Program-made: the position numbers and the translations under genes
The notes under the pieces: model-generated
The model's database searches: none
The model's input: only the letters and a program-made list of their open reading frames with translations
What the model was told of the DNA's origin: nothing
Shown here: positions 53,297 through 61,463 of the stretch, piece after piece
Layout of the letters: every line of letters begins with the position of its first letter
Numbering within the stretch: the stretch's first letter is position 1
NCBI GenBank assembly: GCA_934613505.1
Contig: CAKTTB010000010.1
Span: 1 to 64,000, forward strand
DNA: 64,000 bases
Source: an uncultured Oscillospiraceae bacterium
GTDB lineage: Bacteria; Bacillota; Clostridia; Oscillospirales; Oscillospiraceae
Direction of reading: 5' to 3'

Positions 53297-53503
53297 TCAG
53301 TGTCTGTATTTATCGTCCAGCTCCGCAGAGAGCTTGCCCTCAGCGACCTCGCGGATGGCGAGCGTGACCGGCTTTTCTTCCAGCGGCTCGTGCGTCAGCT
53401 CGGATTCGATCGAAAGCTGGCGGGCGCGGTGCGCCACGACATTGACGAGCAGATAGCGGCTGTCAACATGTTTGAGAAGTTCCGACATTGCGGGGTAAAG
53501 CAT
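53297..53503 (-). CDS. rpoZ: RNA polymerase omega subunit
   Basis: 68 residues with the omega core YLLVNVVAHRARQL. Promotes assembly of RNA polymerase. It starts on the last base of gmk; remA-gmk-rpoZ is a conserved Firmicute order. Confidence 0.92.
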   Translation of the reverse strand: MLYPAMSELLKHVDSRYLLVNVVAHRARQLSIESELTHEPLEEKPVTLAIREVAEGKLSAELDDKYRH

Positions 53504-54099
53504 TAGAGTTCCTCCTTCATGATATGGATGCGATCCATCATTTTACACTTTTCTGCGGTCATGATCGCAAGCAGCTCGTCCGCCGCATGCTCGACCGTAT
53601 CATTGACGACCAGATAGTCGTATTGATATGCCTGGCTGTATTCCCATTTTGCCCGTTCCAGCCGCTTTTCCATCGCCGCGGGGCTGACGTCGCCGCGCTT
53701 CTGAAGCCTCCGGCGGACCTCCTCCAGCGATGGGGCGGTCAGAAAGACCAGCACCGCCTCGGGCAGGCGCTTGCGGATGTTGAGTGCGCCCACCACGTCG
53801 ACGTCCATCACGACGTCCGTGCCGGACTCGAGCGCTTCTCGGATCGGGCGGATGGGCGTACCGTAATAGTTGCCGACGTACTCCGCGTGCTCGAGCAGCT
53901 CGCCGTCAGCGATCATCTGCTCAAACTGCGCGCGGGTCACGAAATAATAGCTTTTTCCGTCCACCTCGCCGGGGCGCATGGCCCGGGATGTGGCGGATAT
54001 CGAATACTGCACATGCTCGCGCAGCTGCATGACGCGGTTCAGGACCGTATTTTTTCCGACGCCGGACGGTCCGGAAATGGCAAACAGTTTTCCCTTCAT
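53503..54099 (-). CDS. gmk: guanylate kinase
   Basis: 198 residues from ATG 54099. P-loop [10 protein letters not shown] (the usual Gly or Ser after Lys is Asn, mild oddity), GMP-binding [18 protein letters not shown], and [14 protein letters not shown] lid region. Converts GMP to GDP. Overlaps remA by ATGA. Confidence 0.96.
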   Translation of the reverse strand: MKGKLFAISGPSGVGKNTVLNRVMQLREHVQYSISATSRAMRPGEVDGKSYYFVTRAQFEQMIADGELLEHAEYVGNYYGTPIRPIREALESGTDVVMDVDVVGALNIRKRLPEAVLVFLTAPSLEEVRRRLQKRGDVSPAAMEKRLERAKWEYSQAYQYDYLVVNDTVEHAADELLAIMTAEKCKMMDRIHIMKEEL

Positions 54100-54359
54100 G
54101 GCTGCGTGATCGTCTCCTCTGCATTCTTTTCTTCCATGCGCGCGGCGATGGTCTCCGGCGTGACGGACGACAGGATGACATGGTCGGTGTCCATCAGCAG
54201 GACGGACTTCGTCCGGCGGCCGAAGGACGCGTCCAGCAGCATCCCGCGCTCCCGCGCCTCCTGCACCACGCGCTTGACCGGCGCGGAATCCGGGCTGACG
54301 ACCGCGAGAATGCGCGCGGCGGCGACAACGTTGCCGAAGCCGATTGAAATGAGCTTCAT
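54096..54359 (-). CDS. remA: RemA-family DNA-binding regulator
   Basis: 87 residues. [20 protein letters not shown] and [18 protein letters not shown] are the RemA (YlzA) signatures. In Bacillus it activates biofilm matrix and osmoprotection genes by forming ring-like DNA-binding oligomers. Located between yicC and gmk as is typical. Confidence 0.93.
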   Translation of the reverse strand: MKLISIGFGNVVAAARILAVVSPDSAPVKRVVQEARERGMLLDASFGRRTKSVLLMDTDHVILSSVTPETIAARMEEKNAEETITQP

Positions 54360-54371
54360 GGCATCCTCCGA

Positions 54372-55250
54372 TCACTCGATGTTCTGCGTCTGCTCGCGGA
54401 TCTTTTCCAGCTCCGCCTTCAGCTCGACCACAGTCCTTGCCTGCTCGAGATCGTTGCCCTTGGAGCCGATGGTGTTGGCCTCACGGTTAAATTCCTGCAG
54501 CAGGAAATCGAGCTTGCGGCCAATCGCGCCGCCGTTCGTCAGCATCTGCTCGAGCTGGTTCAGATGGCTGCGCAGGCGGACGGTCTCTTCGTCAACAGCG
54601 ATCTTGTCGGCGTAGACGGCGGCCTCCTGCAAAATACGGCCCTCGTCGATATTCGTCTGGCCAAGGACCTCCTGCATCTTCTCGGTCAGGCGCGCGCGGT
54701 ATTCCGCGAGCGTGATGGGGCTGCGGGCCTCGACCTTTTCCACAAGGGACAGAACGGTCTTGGCCCGGCTGCGCAGATCCTGCTCCATGGCCGCGCCTTC
54801 CTTTTCGCGCATGGCGCTGAACTTGTCCAGCGCTTCCTGCACGACGGACAGGATATCGTCTGTGAGCTTCTGCTCGTCCTCCTCCTGCTTTTCCACGACG
54901 AACACGTCCGGCAGGCGGGCGAGCGACATCACGGAAACATCGTCCCGCACGCCGTAATCCGCAGCGATCGAGCCGAGCACCGCGAGATAGCCCTCAAGCA
55001 CGGGCTTATTGAGAGAAATGCGCATGCTCTCGTCGGAGGTGACGTTCACGGTGATGAAAACGTCCATTTTGCCGCGGGCGACGTTCTTTTTGACCGCCGA
55101 CTTGACCGCGTCCTCGGCGAAGCCGAACACGCGCGGCAGCTTGACGTTCAGATCGAGATAGCGGTTGTTGACCGCCCGCATTTCGACCGTGATCTCACGG
55201 CCGTCGATCGTTTTTTCCGCACGGCCGTAACCGGTCATACTTCTGATCAT
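54372..55250 (-). CDS. yicC: YicC-family endoribonuclease
   Basis: 292 residues. MIRSMTGYGRAE start and C-terminal EFNREANTIGSKGND are diagnostic. Family members are stress-linked endoribonucleases. ATG 55250 is 7 nt after GGGAGG, better than the start 15 bases upstream. Confidence 0.93.
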   Translation of the reverse strand: MIRSMTGYGRAEKTIDGREITVEMRAVNNRYLDLNVKLPRVFGFAEDAVKSAVKKNVARGKMDVFITVNVTSDESMRISLNKPVLEGYLAVLGSIAADYGVRDDVSVMSLARLPDVFVVEKQEEDEQKLTDDILSVVQEALDKFSAMREKEGAAMEQDLRSRAKTVLSLVEKVEARSPITLAEYRARLTEKMQEVLGQTNIDEGRILQEAAVYADKIAVDEETVRLRSHLNQLEQMLTNGGAIGRKLDFLLQEFNREANTIGSKGNDLEQARTVVELKAELEKIREQTQNIE

Positions 55251-55265
55251 GTCTGTTCCTCCCAC

Positions 55266-56516
55266 TTATTCCGTTTCCGTGTCCGCCGCCGCGAGATTGA
55301 CGGCGATGGAATACTGACCGATCGCGCCGGCGCTCTGGTAGCCGTCGATGCGGACGGTCACAGGCACCTGATAGGTCCCTGTCTGTGTGTAGGCGCTCAT
55401 ATCTGCCACGATCCGGATGTTGTTCGCGGTGATCTTGTTTGCGTCCGCCGCGTCAGCGCGGATGGTGACCTGCACTTGCTGGGAAAGGCTCGTTGCCTTG
55501 AACTGCGTCTCGTCGACGCCGATGAAGACGATGTTGGTCGTCCGCAGCGTCTTGATCTGCTTACCGGTGATGGTGATGCGGACGGAGACATTTTCCTCGC
55601 CGGAGACGTTCTTCGCGTCGTTCGGGATGAGGATGGTCTGCGTGACCGTCTCGTCGTTGCTCGTGAGCATGGACAGGTCGATCGGGTCGAGCTGGATGGA
55701 ATTGAGACCGTCCAGCACAGCAGAATCGCCGGAAAGCGTCACGGCCTTCGGCTCGTAGTCATAGCTGACGTCCTGCTCCTGCAGACCGTCTCCGTAGAGC
55801 AGCTGTACCTCGATGGGTACGACCTTATATTTGACGATCTTCATCGTGACCTCGATGGCGTCGGTGCTGAGCGTCAGCTCCGTCGGGTCGACCTGTTCGC
55901 CGCTCTTGTCCAGCAGGACATAGGAGACCGACTCGGTGATCGTCTTGTCCACATTGCTGCGGTCGAGCGTGACCTGTGCGGAATCGATGGTGCTGACGAT
56001 AGACTCCGGCCCCTCCACGGTGACGGAATCATAGTCAAAGCTCGTGCTGTCGAGCATGTAGCCCTCGGCGATCTTGACGTTTGCAAAGTCGCCCTTGACC
56101 TCGACCGATTTGGTGATCTGCCGCTCGACGCGGAAGGTGATCGAGGAGGGGTTCTTGTCCATTTTCGTGATGGACGACGCCGAGACGGCGCTCGGGAGCG
56201 TAATATCGTAGGTCATGGTGTATTCCTTGGTACTGCGCACCTTGGATACGTCGATGACGGCCTTGATCTCGTCCTTATGCTGGTCGAGCGTTTTGAGGTC
56301 GGTATTTTTTCCGTAGAAATGCACGGAGACAAATTCCTGATAATCGCCGGTGATGACCAGCCCGTGATCCTCGCGCAGGACCTCCGCGCCGGAGAACGTC
56401 ACGGGGATATTGCCGATCACCATATCGCCGTCGGGGTTGACGACGGTCACGACATAGACCCACAGGCACATCGCCGCAAGGACGGAAACGATCATGGCAA
56501 AAAGCTTACTTTTCAT
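55266..56516 (-). CDS. cdaR: YbbR-domain regulator CdaR of diadenylate cyclase
   Basis: 416 residues: N-terminal membrane anchor (LFAMIVSVLAAMCLWVYVVT) and about four YbbR repeats outside. CdaR modulates CdaA. Overlaps cdaA by 11 bases. Confidence 0.92.
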   Translation of the reverse strand: MKSKLFAMIVSVLAAMCLWVYVVTVVNPDGDMVIGNIPVTFSGAEVLREDHGLVITGDYQEFVSVHFYGKNTDLKTLDQHKDEIKAVIDVSKVRSTKEYTMTYDITLPSAVSASSITKMDKNPSSITFRVERQITKSVEVKGDFANVKIAEGYMLDSTSFDYDSVTVEGPESIVSTIDSAQVTLDRSNVDKTITESVSYVLLDKSGEQVDPTELTLSTDAIEVTMKIVKYKVVPIEVQLLYGDGLQEQDVSYDYEPKAVTLSGDSAVLDGLNSIQLDPIDLSMLTSNDETVTQTILIPNDAKNVSGEENVSVRITITGKQIKTLRTTNIVFIGVDETQFKATSLSQQVQVTIRADAADANKITANNIRIVADMSAYTQTGTYQVPVTVRIDGYQSAGAIGQYSIAVNLAAADTETE

Positions 56517-57375
56517 TGGGACCGTCCTTCCTGCCAAAATGCGCAGCCAGCCGCCGCAGCAGCGACTGCTTCTCTTCCCCGTCTGCGATCAGCTCGTTGG
56601 TCAGCAGCTTCTGCAGCGTCTGCGGGGCAAGATGGCGCTTGAGCATGCCGCCGATGGCGACCGAGATCGTCCCGTTCTCCTCGGACACGATGACGACCAC
56701 GGCATCGGACACTTCGCTGGTGCCGACGCCCGCGCGGTGGCGTGTGCCGAGATCGCTCGGCAGGTGCGGATTGTCGCTCAGGGGCATGACGCAGCCGGCG
56801 GCCGCGATGCGCCCGCCGCGGACGATGACCGCGCCGTCGTGCAGGGGCGAGTTTTTGAAGAACAGGTTCCGCAGCAGCTGCTCGGACAGCTGCGCGTCGA
56901 CCAGCGTGCCGGTCTTGAAATACTCATCGAGCGGCGTCTCGCGCTCAAAGACGAGCAGCACGCCGACGCGCTCCTTCGACATGATCTCGCAGGCCTGCAC
57001 CGTCGCCGCCACAGCGCTTTGCTCGATGGACGCGCCGGATTCGGTGGACAGCAGATGGAAATGCAGCTGCGCGCCGACCCGCTCCAGCGCGCGGCGGAGC
57101 TCCGGCTGGAAGACGATGATGAGCGCGATCGCGCCGACCTCAAGGATCTTGTTGAGGATCCAGTTTAATGTATAGAGATTCAGTACGTCCGTCAGAAGGG
57201 TGATCGCCAGCAGCAGAAGGATCGCGCGTGCCACGCGCGCGGCGCTGGTAGACCGGATCATCCGAAGGAGCGTATAGAAGATAATCGAAACCACCAGGAT
57301 ATCGACAATATCGGAAATCCCGATCTTGGGGATCTGATACAGAAGATTCTGGAAGAACTCTCGTAATGCAGCCAT
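56506..57375 (-). CDS. cdaA: diadenylate cyclase CdaA (c-di-AMP synthase)
   Basis: 289 residues. Three N-terminal helices (to about residue 85), then the DAC domain with HDGAVIV and GTRHRAGVG active-site motifs. Makes c-di-AMP, which controls potassium, osmolyte transport and wall stability. Start MAALREFF at 57375 is chosen over an upstream in-frame ATG that would place the promoter region in the ORF. First gene of the long operon ending with rsgA. Confidence 0.95.
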   Translation of the reverse strand: MAALREFFQNLLYQIPKIGISDIVDILVVSIIFYTLLRMIRSTSAARVARAILLLLAITLLTDVLNLYTLNWILNKILEVGAIALIIVFQPELRRALERVGAQLHFHLLSTESGASIEQSAVAATVQACEIMSKERVGVLLVFERETPLDEYFKTGTLVDAQLSEQLLRNLFFKNSPLHDGAVIVRGGRIAAAGCVMPLSDNPHLPSDLGTRHRAGVGTSEVSDAVVVIVSEENGTISVAIGGMLKRHLAPQTLQKLLTNELIADGEEKQSLLRRLAAHFGRKDGPNEK

Positions 57376-57412
57376 AGGGTCATTCTCCCACTGATACTTA
57401 TAGATGATGTAA

Positions 57413-57441
57413 ATTATACTCCAATTTCCTCTTGTCCGCAA
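57413..57441 (-). promoter_or_regulatory. promoter of the cdaA-rsgA operon
   Basis: Minus strand -35 TTGCGG (57441-57436), 17-bp spacer, -10 TATAAT (57418-57413), 38 bp before cdaA. It is the only strong promoter seen for the fourteen genes down to rsgA. Confidence 0.7.
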
Positions 57442-57512
57442 GTGCATGAAAGAAGAAAGTTTTCGGAAGTTTCCGCCGCAATTTGATGCGTTGCCACAAA
57501 GCAGTTCATGAT

Positions 57513-57694
57513 TCTTGGCTCTCCCTCCGGGAGAGCTTTCGCCGCAGACGACTGAGCTGGCACTTGGCAGTCACGGTTTCCCCTCTCCGTCTTCGCTTCG
57601 CTCAGACACCTCTCCCAAAGGGAGAGGCAAAGGATGTTTGTACGGAATTTAATGATACAAAACAGGCGCAGCAGGTGATACTGCTGTGCCTGTT
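57513..57694 (+). repeat. 182-bp dispersed repeat, copy B
   Basis: Same structure, length and orientation as 42795-42976: terminal arms TTCTTGGCTCTCCCTCCGGG and, at the other end, the complement of CCTCTCCCTTTGGGAGAGG; then a 12-bp hairpin AACAGGCGCAGC / GCTGTGCCTGTT (57661-57694). It lies just upstream of the cdaA promoter and truncates the ORF after the MATE relic. Confidence 0.85.
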
Positions 57695-57811
57695 GTCTGC
57701 CACTGGAATCGTGATCTGCGTGGCATACTGGTTGACGGCGCTGGTGAAGCCGGCGTCGATCATGGTGATCTCGCGGGAGAAGCCTGCGGGATGCAGGCCG
57801 GTCTTATCCAT
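57602..57811 (-). pseudogene. unidentified ORF fused to the repeat
   Basis: Minus-strand frame starting at an ATGGATAA overlap with the MATE stop: MDKTGLHPAGFSREITMIDA, then GFTSAVNQYATQITIPVADN, after which the frame runs into repeat copy B. The first 40 residues look like real coding sequence of a family I cannot name. The repeat appears to have replaced the rest. Confidence 0.35.
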
Positions 57812-58316
57812 GCAGGCTTCTTTCCTTCGCCGCGCGGCGCTGAAGCACCGCGAAGGCGATCACACAGACGAGAACGGAAAACAGCGAACCCGCCGCGTTG
57901 GACAGTCCCATCGCCAGAAGCGTCTGCGGGAACAGGCGGGACACCAGATATGCGCCGGGGATGCGCACCAGAAGGCTTGACAGGAAGTTGTGCAGGAACG
58001 ACAGCTCCGACTTGCCGCAGGCGCAGAAATAGCCGCTGAAGCTGAACTGGACACCGGCAAAGAAGCTGTCCCAGACATAGTCGCGCAGATACTGCCCGCC
58101 GGAGACGGCCACCGCCGCATCCGGCGTGAACAGTCCGACCAGCGGCTCCGCCGCAAACTGGACAGCCGCGACGACGGCCTGCGAGCCGATCGAGACCGCC
58201 GTCGTGCTGGCCACGCCCTCATACTGCCCGATGATGAACAGATCTGCCATTCCATAGAGCGTCTGCAGAAAATAGGACAGCAGATACGGCAGCGAGAAGC
58301 TGATGACCGTTTTCAA
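57804..58316 (-). pseudogene. MATE efflux protein with large in-frame internal deletion
   Basis: 170 residues against about 450 for the family. The N-terminal helix (SFSLPYLLSYFLQTLYGMADLFIIGQYEG) is joined after QAVVAAVQFAAEPLV to the last third (GLFTPDAAVAVSGGQYLRDY, FSGYFCACGKSELSFLHNF). The frame is intact but most of the twelve helices are gone. Transcription would start from a MerR-type promoter at 58403. Confidence 0.75.
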
Positions 58317-58372
58317 TGCGCTTCCGCGTGTCAGATTTTTCCATTCCGAATTTGCCTCACCTTTCAGCCCAT

Positions 58373-58403
58373 ATTATAAACTCTATAACAGTTGCAAAGT
58401 CAA
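58373..58403 (-). promoter_or_regulatory. MerR-type promoter with 19-bp spacer
   Basis: Minus strand -35 TTGACT (58403-58398), 19-bp spacer, -10 TATAAT (58378-58373). The long spacer and near-symmetric ACT ... AGTTT content are typical of promoters untwisted by MerR-family activators. No merR gene remains in the window. Confidence 0.55.
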
Positions 58404-58515
58404 TCGCACGTACAAATACCGACATAAAAAAATATGCATTTACTTTTTTCGCATACCGGCCTATAATAGGGTCGTTTGTGAAACCTGTCATGCAAAATAC
58501 TCCCGGAGGTGCGCC

Positions 58516-59081
58516 ATGCATCAGAAACATCCCTTCCACGGGCAGATGTCAGATACGTTCCGCGCGGCGATCTTCGTCATTCTGTCCGGCAGCTTTCAGG
58601 ACGCCTATACCTACATCTGCCGCGGGCAGGTCTTTGCCAACGCGCAGACCGGCAACATCGTTCTTCTGAGCGCGGCGCTTCTGCGCGGCGAATGTAGCGT
58701 GTGTCTGAAATATCTGATCCCGATCACAGCCTTTATTCTCGGGACCATGGCGGCCGAGGCCATTCACATGCGCTTCCGGAACCACGAGAAGTTCCACTGG
58801 CGGCAGATGGTGCTGGTGCTTGAGATCGCGTTTCTGTTCCTCATCGGCTTCCTGCCGCACAAGCTCGACCCGCTGGCCAACGCGCTCGTCTCGTTCGTCT
58901 GCGCGATGCAGGTCCAGACGTTCCACAAGGTCCGCGGCCATATCTATGCCAGCACGATGTGCATCGGCAATCTCCGCTCGGCAGCCTTGTGACCGAGTTC
59001 ATCGACGCCCGCGCCATCTGGGCCTGCTGCGTGCTGCTGTTCGTCAGCTTCGCCATGATGTTCACCCCGGCAGATCAATAA
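58516..59081 (+). pseudogene. YoaK/DUF1275 membrane protein, deleted and frameshifted
   Basis: ATG 58516 after CGGAGG. Helical DUF1275 sequence (GSFQDAYTYICRGQVFANAQ, TGNIVLL) runs to MCIGNLRS and stops at 58992. The true C-terminus (LVTEFIDARAIWACCVLLFV) continues in another frame to 59081. About 70 residues are missing at the junction near 58980. Confidence 0.8.
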
Positions 59082-59145
59082 TAATATGAAAAATCGCCGC
59101 GCCCGGCGTTTCAGAAAAAGTCAGAGAATGTTCACAAAGCGTTCA

Positions 59146-59192
59146 TTGACTTTTTCTTTTTTCTGCATATAATTTAGTTCAATATTGAACTA
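59146..59192 (+). promoter_or_regulatory. promoter and 18-bp palindromic operator of the MarR/ABC exporter operon
   Basis: -35 TTGACT (59146-59151), 16-bp spacer, -10 TATAAT (59168-59173), then the perfect palindrome TAGTTCAATATTGAACTA (59175-59192) over the start site. A classic MarR operator position for autorepression. Confidence 0.8.
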
Positions 59193-59214
59193 TTCGATAT
59201 TGGAGGTATCACTT

Positions 59215-59691
59215 ATGTCGGAGCTGACATTGACTGCGTCCGCGATGTTTGCCAACGCAGTCAGATTCACAGACGCCTACCACGCCGTCATCGCGCCGCT
59301 CTGCGAAAAGACGCAGCTGCCGCCCGCCGCGGTGGACATCCTGCTGTTTCTTGCGAACAATCCCGGACACGACACGGCTGCGGCCGTCTGCCGCATGCGC
59401 GGGCTGAAGCCGGGCATCGTGTCGTTCCATGTCGATCGGCTGGTGACGGAGGGGTATCTTCTGCGGCAGGGTGTGCCGGGCGACCGGCGGAAGACGATGC
59501 TCCTCTGCACCGAAAAGGCCGCGCCCATCATCGCACAGGGCCGCGTACTGCAGCACTCGTTCGCCGAGCAGCTCGCAAGCGGACTGAGCGAGGAGGATTT
59601 GGCGCATTTCCGCCGCTGCATCGCCGTCTTTGACCGCAATATCGAAAGGATCCGCACGGAAACGTGTAAACGAAGGGAGACACAGCCATGA
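59215..59691 (+). CDS. MarR-family transcriptional regulator
   Basis: 158 residues with winged helix at about 45-105 (AVDILLFLANNPGHDTAAAV, KPGIVSFHVDRLVTEGYLLR, QGVPGDRRKTML wing). Probably represses its own operon through the palindrome at 59175 and responds to a drug or phenolic ligand. ATG 59215 follows TGGAGG. Overlaps the first exporter gene by ATGA. Confidence 0.92.
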   Translation: MSELTLTASAMFANAVRFTDAYHAVIAPLCEKTQLPPAAVDILLFLANNPGHDTAAAVCRMRGLKPGIVSFHVDRLVTEGYLLRQGVPGDRRKTMLLCTEKAAPIIAQGRVLQHSFAEQLASGLSEEDLAHFRRCIAVFDRNIERIRTETCKRRETQP

Positions 59692-61463
59692 TAAAACTTC
59701 TCAAACGCATGCGGAAGCGGGAGGCGCTGATGGCGCTCATCTGCGCGCTGCTCGTTGTTGTACAGGTCTACTTTGACCTCAAGCTACCCGATTATATGAC
59801 GCAGCTGACCACCCTCATCAAGACGCCCGGCAGCGAAATGGCCGACGTGCTGTCCGTCGGCGGACAGATGCTCCTGTGTACGCTGGCCAGTGCCGTACTT
59901 GCCATCGCCTGCGGCTACCTTGCCGCGAAGACGGCCTCCGGCTTCAGCTTTGCCGTGCGCGGCGATCTGTTCCATCACGTGATGGACGCCGGCAGCGAGG
60001 AGATGCATGCATTCTCCGTCCCGAGCCTCATCACCCGGACCACCAATGATATCACCCAGATCCAGCTGATCGTCGCCATGGGCCTGCAGATGCTCATGAA
60101 GGCGCCGATCATGGCTGTCTGGGCCGTCATCAAGATCCTCGGCAAGAGCTGGGAGCTTTCGGTCGTCACGGCGGGCTTTGTCGCGGCGCTCTGCACGGTG
60201 GTGCTGCTCATCATGACCAGCTGCCTGCCACGGTTCCGCAGGGTGCAGAAGAAGACGGATGAGATCAACCGCGTCGCGCGGGAAAATCTCACCGGCATCA
60301 ACGTCGTCCACGCCTTCAACGCCGAAGACTATCAGAACCGCAAATTTGACGGCCCGAGCCGCGACATGATGGAGCTGCAGATGAAGAACCAGAAGCTGTT
60401 TGCCATTCTGCAGCCTGCCATGGGGCTTGGCATGAACGGGCTGTCGCTCGCGATCTACTGGATCGGCGCGGCACTGGTCGAGAGCATCGCCCTGACCGAT
60501 CCGGCCACGCGGCTGACGATGTTCACGAACGTTCTGGTCTTCAGCACCTACGCGACCTATGTCGTGATGTCGTTCATGATGCTGGTCATGATCTTCATGC
60601 TGCTGCCGCAGGCGCAGGTCTCGGCAGAGCGTATCAACGAAGTCCTCGACACGCAGCCGCACATCCGCGAGGGCCGTGAGACCAGCGGCCGCGAGACCGG
60701 TACGGTCGAGTTCCGCGACGTTTCGTTCCGCTATCCGAACGCCGCCGGCAACGAACTGGAGCATATCAGCTTCCGCGTCGGCCGCGGCCAGACGCTCGCC
60801 GTCATCGGTGCGACCGGCAGCGGCAAGTCGACGCTCGTGAGCCTCATCCCGCGCTTTTATGACGCGACGGAGGGTTCCGTGCTGGTCGACGGTGTCGACG
60901 TGAAGGAGTATACGTTTGACACACTTTATAATAAGCTCGGCTACGTGACGCAGAAGGCCGTCCTGTTCTCCGGTACGGTCCGCGAGAACGTCTTCTTCGG
61001 TGAAAGCGCCGCGCAGGACACCGATGCTTCGCTCAGCGCCGCTCTGCAGCTGTCGCAGGCCGACGAATTTGTCAGCTGCTATCCCGAGGGCGCGGCGCAC
61101 CCCATCGCCCAGCTGGGCCGGAACGTCTCCGGCGGGCAGAAACAGCGGCTGTCCATCGCCCGCACGCTGGCGAGAAACCCCGAGATCCTCGTGTTTGACG
61201 ATTCGTTCTCCGCGCTGGACTACCGGACGGACGCCGCGCTGCGCGAGGGACTTGCCCGTGAGCTGCCCGACACCACAAAAATTATCGTCGCCCAGCGCAT
61301 CAGCACCATCCGGCACGCCGATCAGATCCTCGTGCTTGACCGCGGCGAGCTTGTCGGCCACGGCACGCACGACGAGCTGATGAAGACCTGCCGCGTCTAT
61401 CAGGAGATCGCGCTGTCACAGCTGAGCGCGGAAGAACTTGCAGAAGGAGGGGAACGCAAATGA
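59688..61463 (+). CDS. heterodimeric ABC exporter, subunit 1 (degenerate ATP site)
   Basis: 591 residues: six-helix membrane domain then ATPase. Walker A GATGSGKST, signature VSGGQKQRLS, but Walker B ends FDDSFS (catalytic Glu is Asp) and the H-loop reads AQRIST (His is Gln). With subunit 2, whose signature is ISAGQ, this makes one degenerate and one active ATP site, as in LmrCD/BmrCD-type multidrug exporters. Overlaps marR and the next gene by 4 bases. Confidence 0.93.
   Translation: MIKLLKRMRKREALMALICALLVVVQVYFDLKLPDYMTQLTTLIKTPGSEMADVLSVGGQMLLCTLASAVLAIACGYLAAKTASGFSFAVRGDLFHHVMDAGSEEMHAFSVPSLITRTTNDITQIQLIVAMGLQMLMKAPIMAVWAVIKILGKSWELSVVTAGFVAALCTVVLLIMTSCLPRFRRVQKKTDEINRVARENLTGINVVHAFNAEDYQNRKFDGPSRDMMELQMKNQKLFAILQPAMGLGMNGLSLAIYWIGAALVESIALTDPATRLTMFTNVLVFSTYATYVVMSFMMLVMIFMLLPQAQVSAERINEVLDTQPHIREGRETSGRETGTVEFRDVSFRYPNAAGNELEHISFRVGRGQTLAVIGATGSGKSTLVSLIPRFYDATEGSVLVDGVDVKEYTFDTLYNKLGYVTQKAVLFSGTVRENVFFGESAAQDTDASLSAALQLSQADEFVSCYPEGAAHPIAQLGRNVSGGQKQRLSIARTLARNPEILVFDDSFSALDYRTDAALREGLARELPDTTKIIVAQRISTIRHADQILVLDRGELVGHGTHDELMKTCRVYQEIALSQLSAEELAEGGERK

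Noticed and set aside
54564..56642. 692-codon plus-strand open frame
   Set aside because: Antisense to yicC, cdaR and cdaA; composition-driven shadow.
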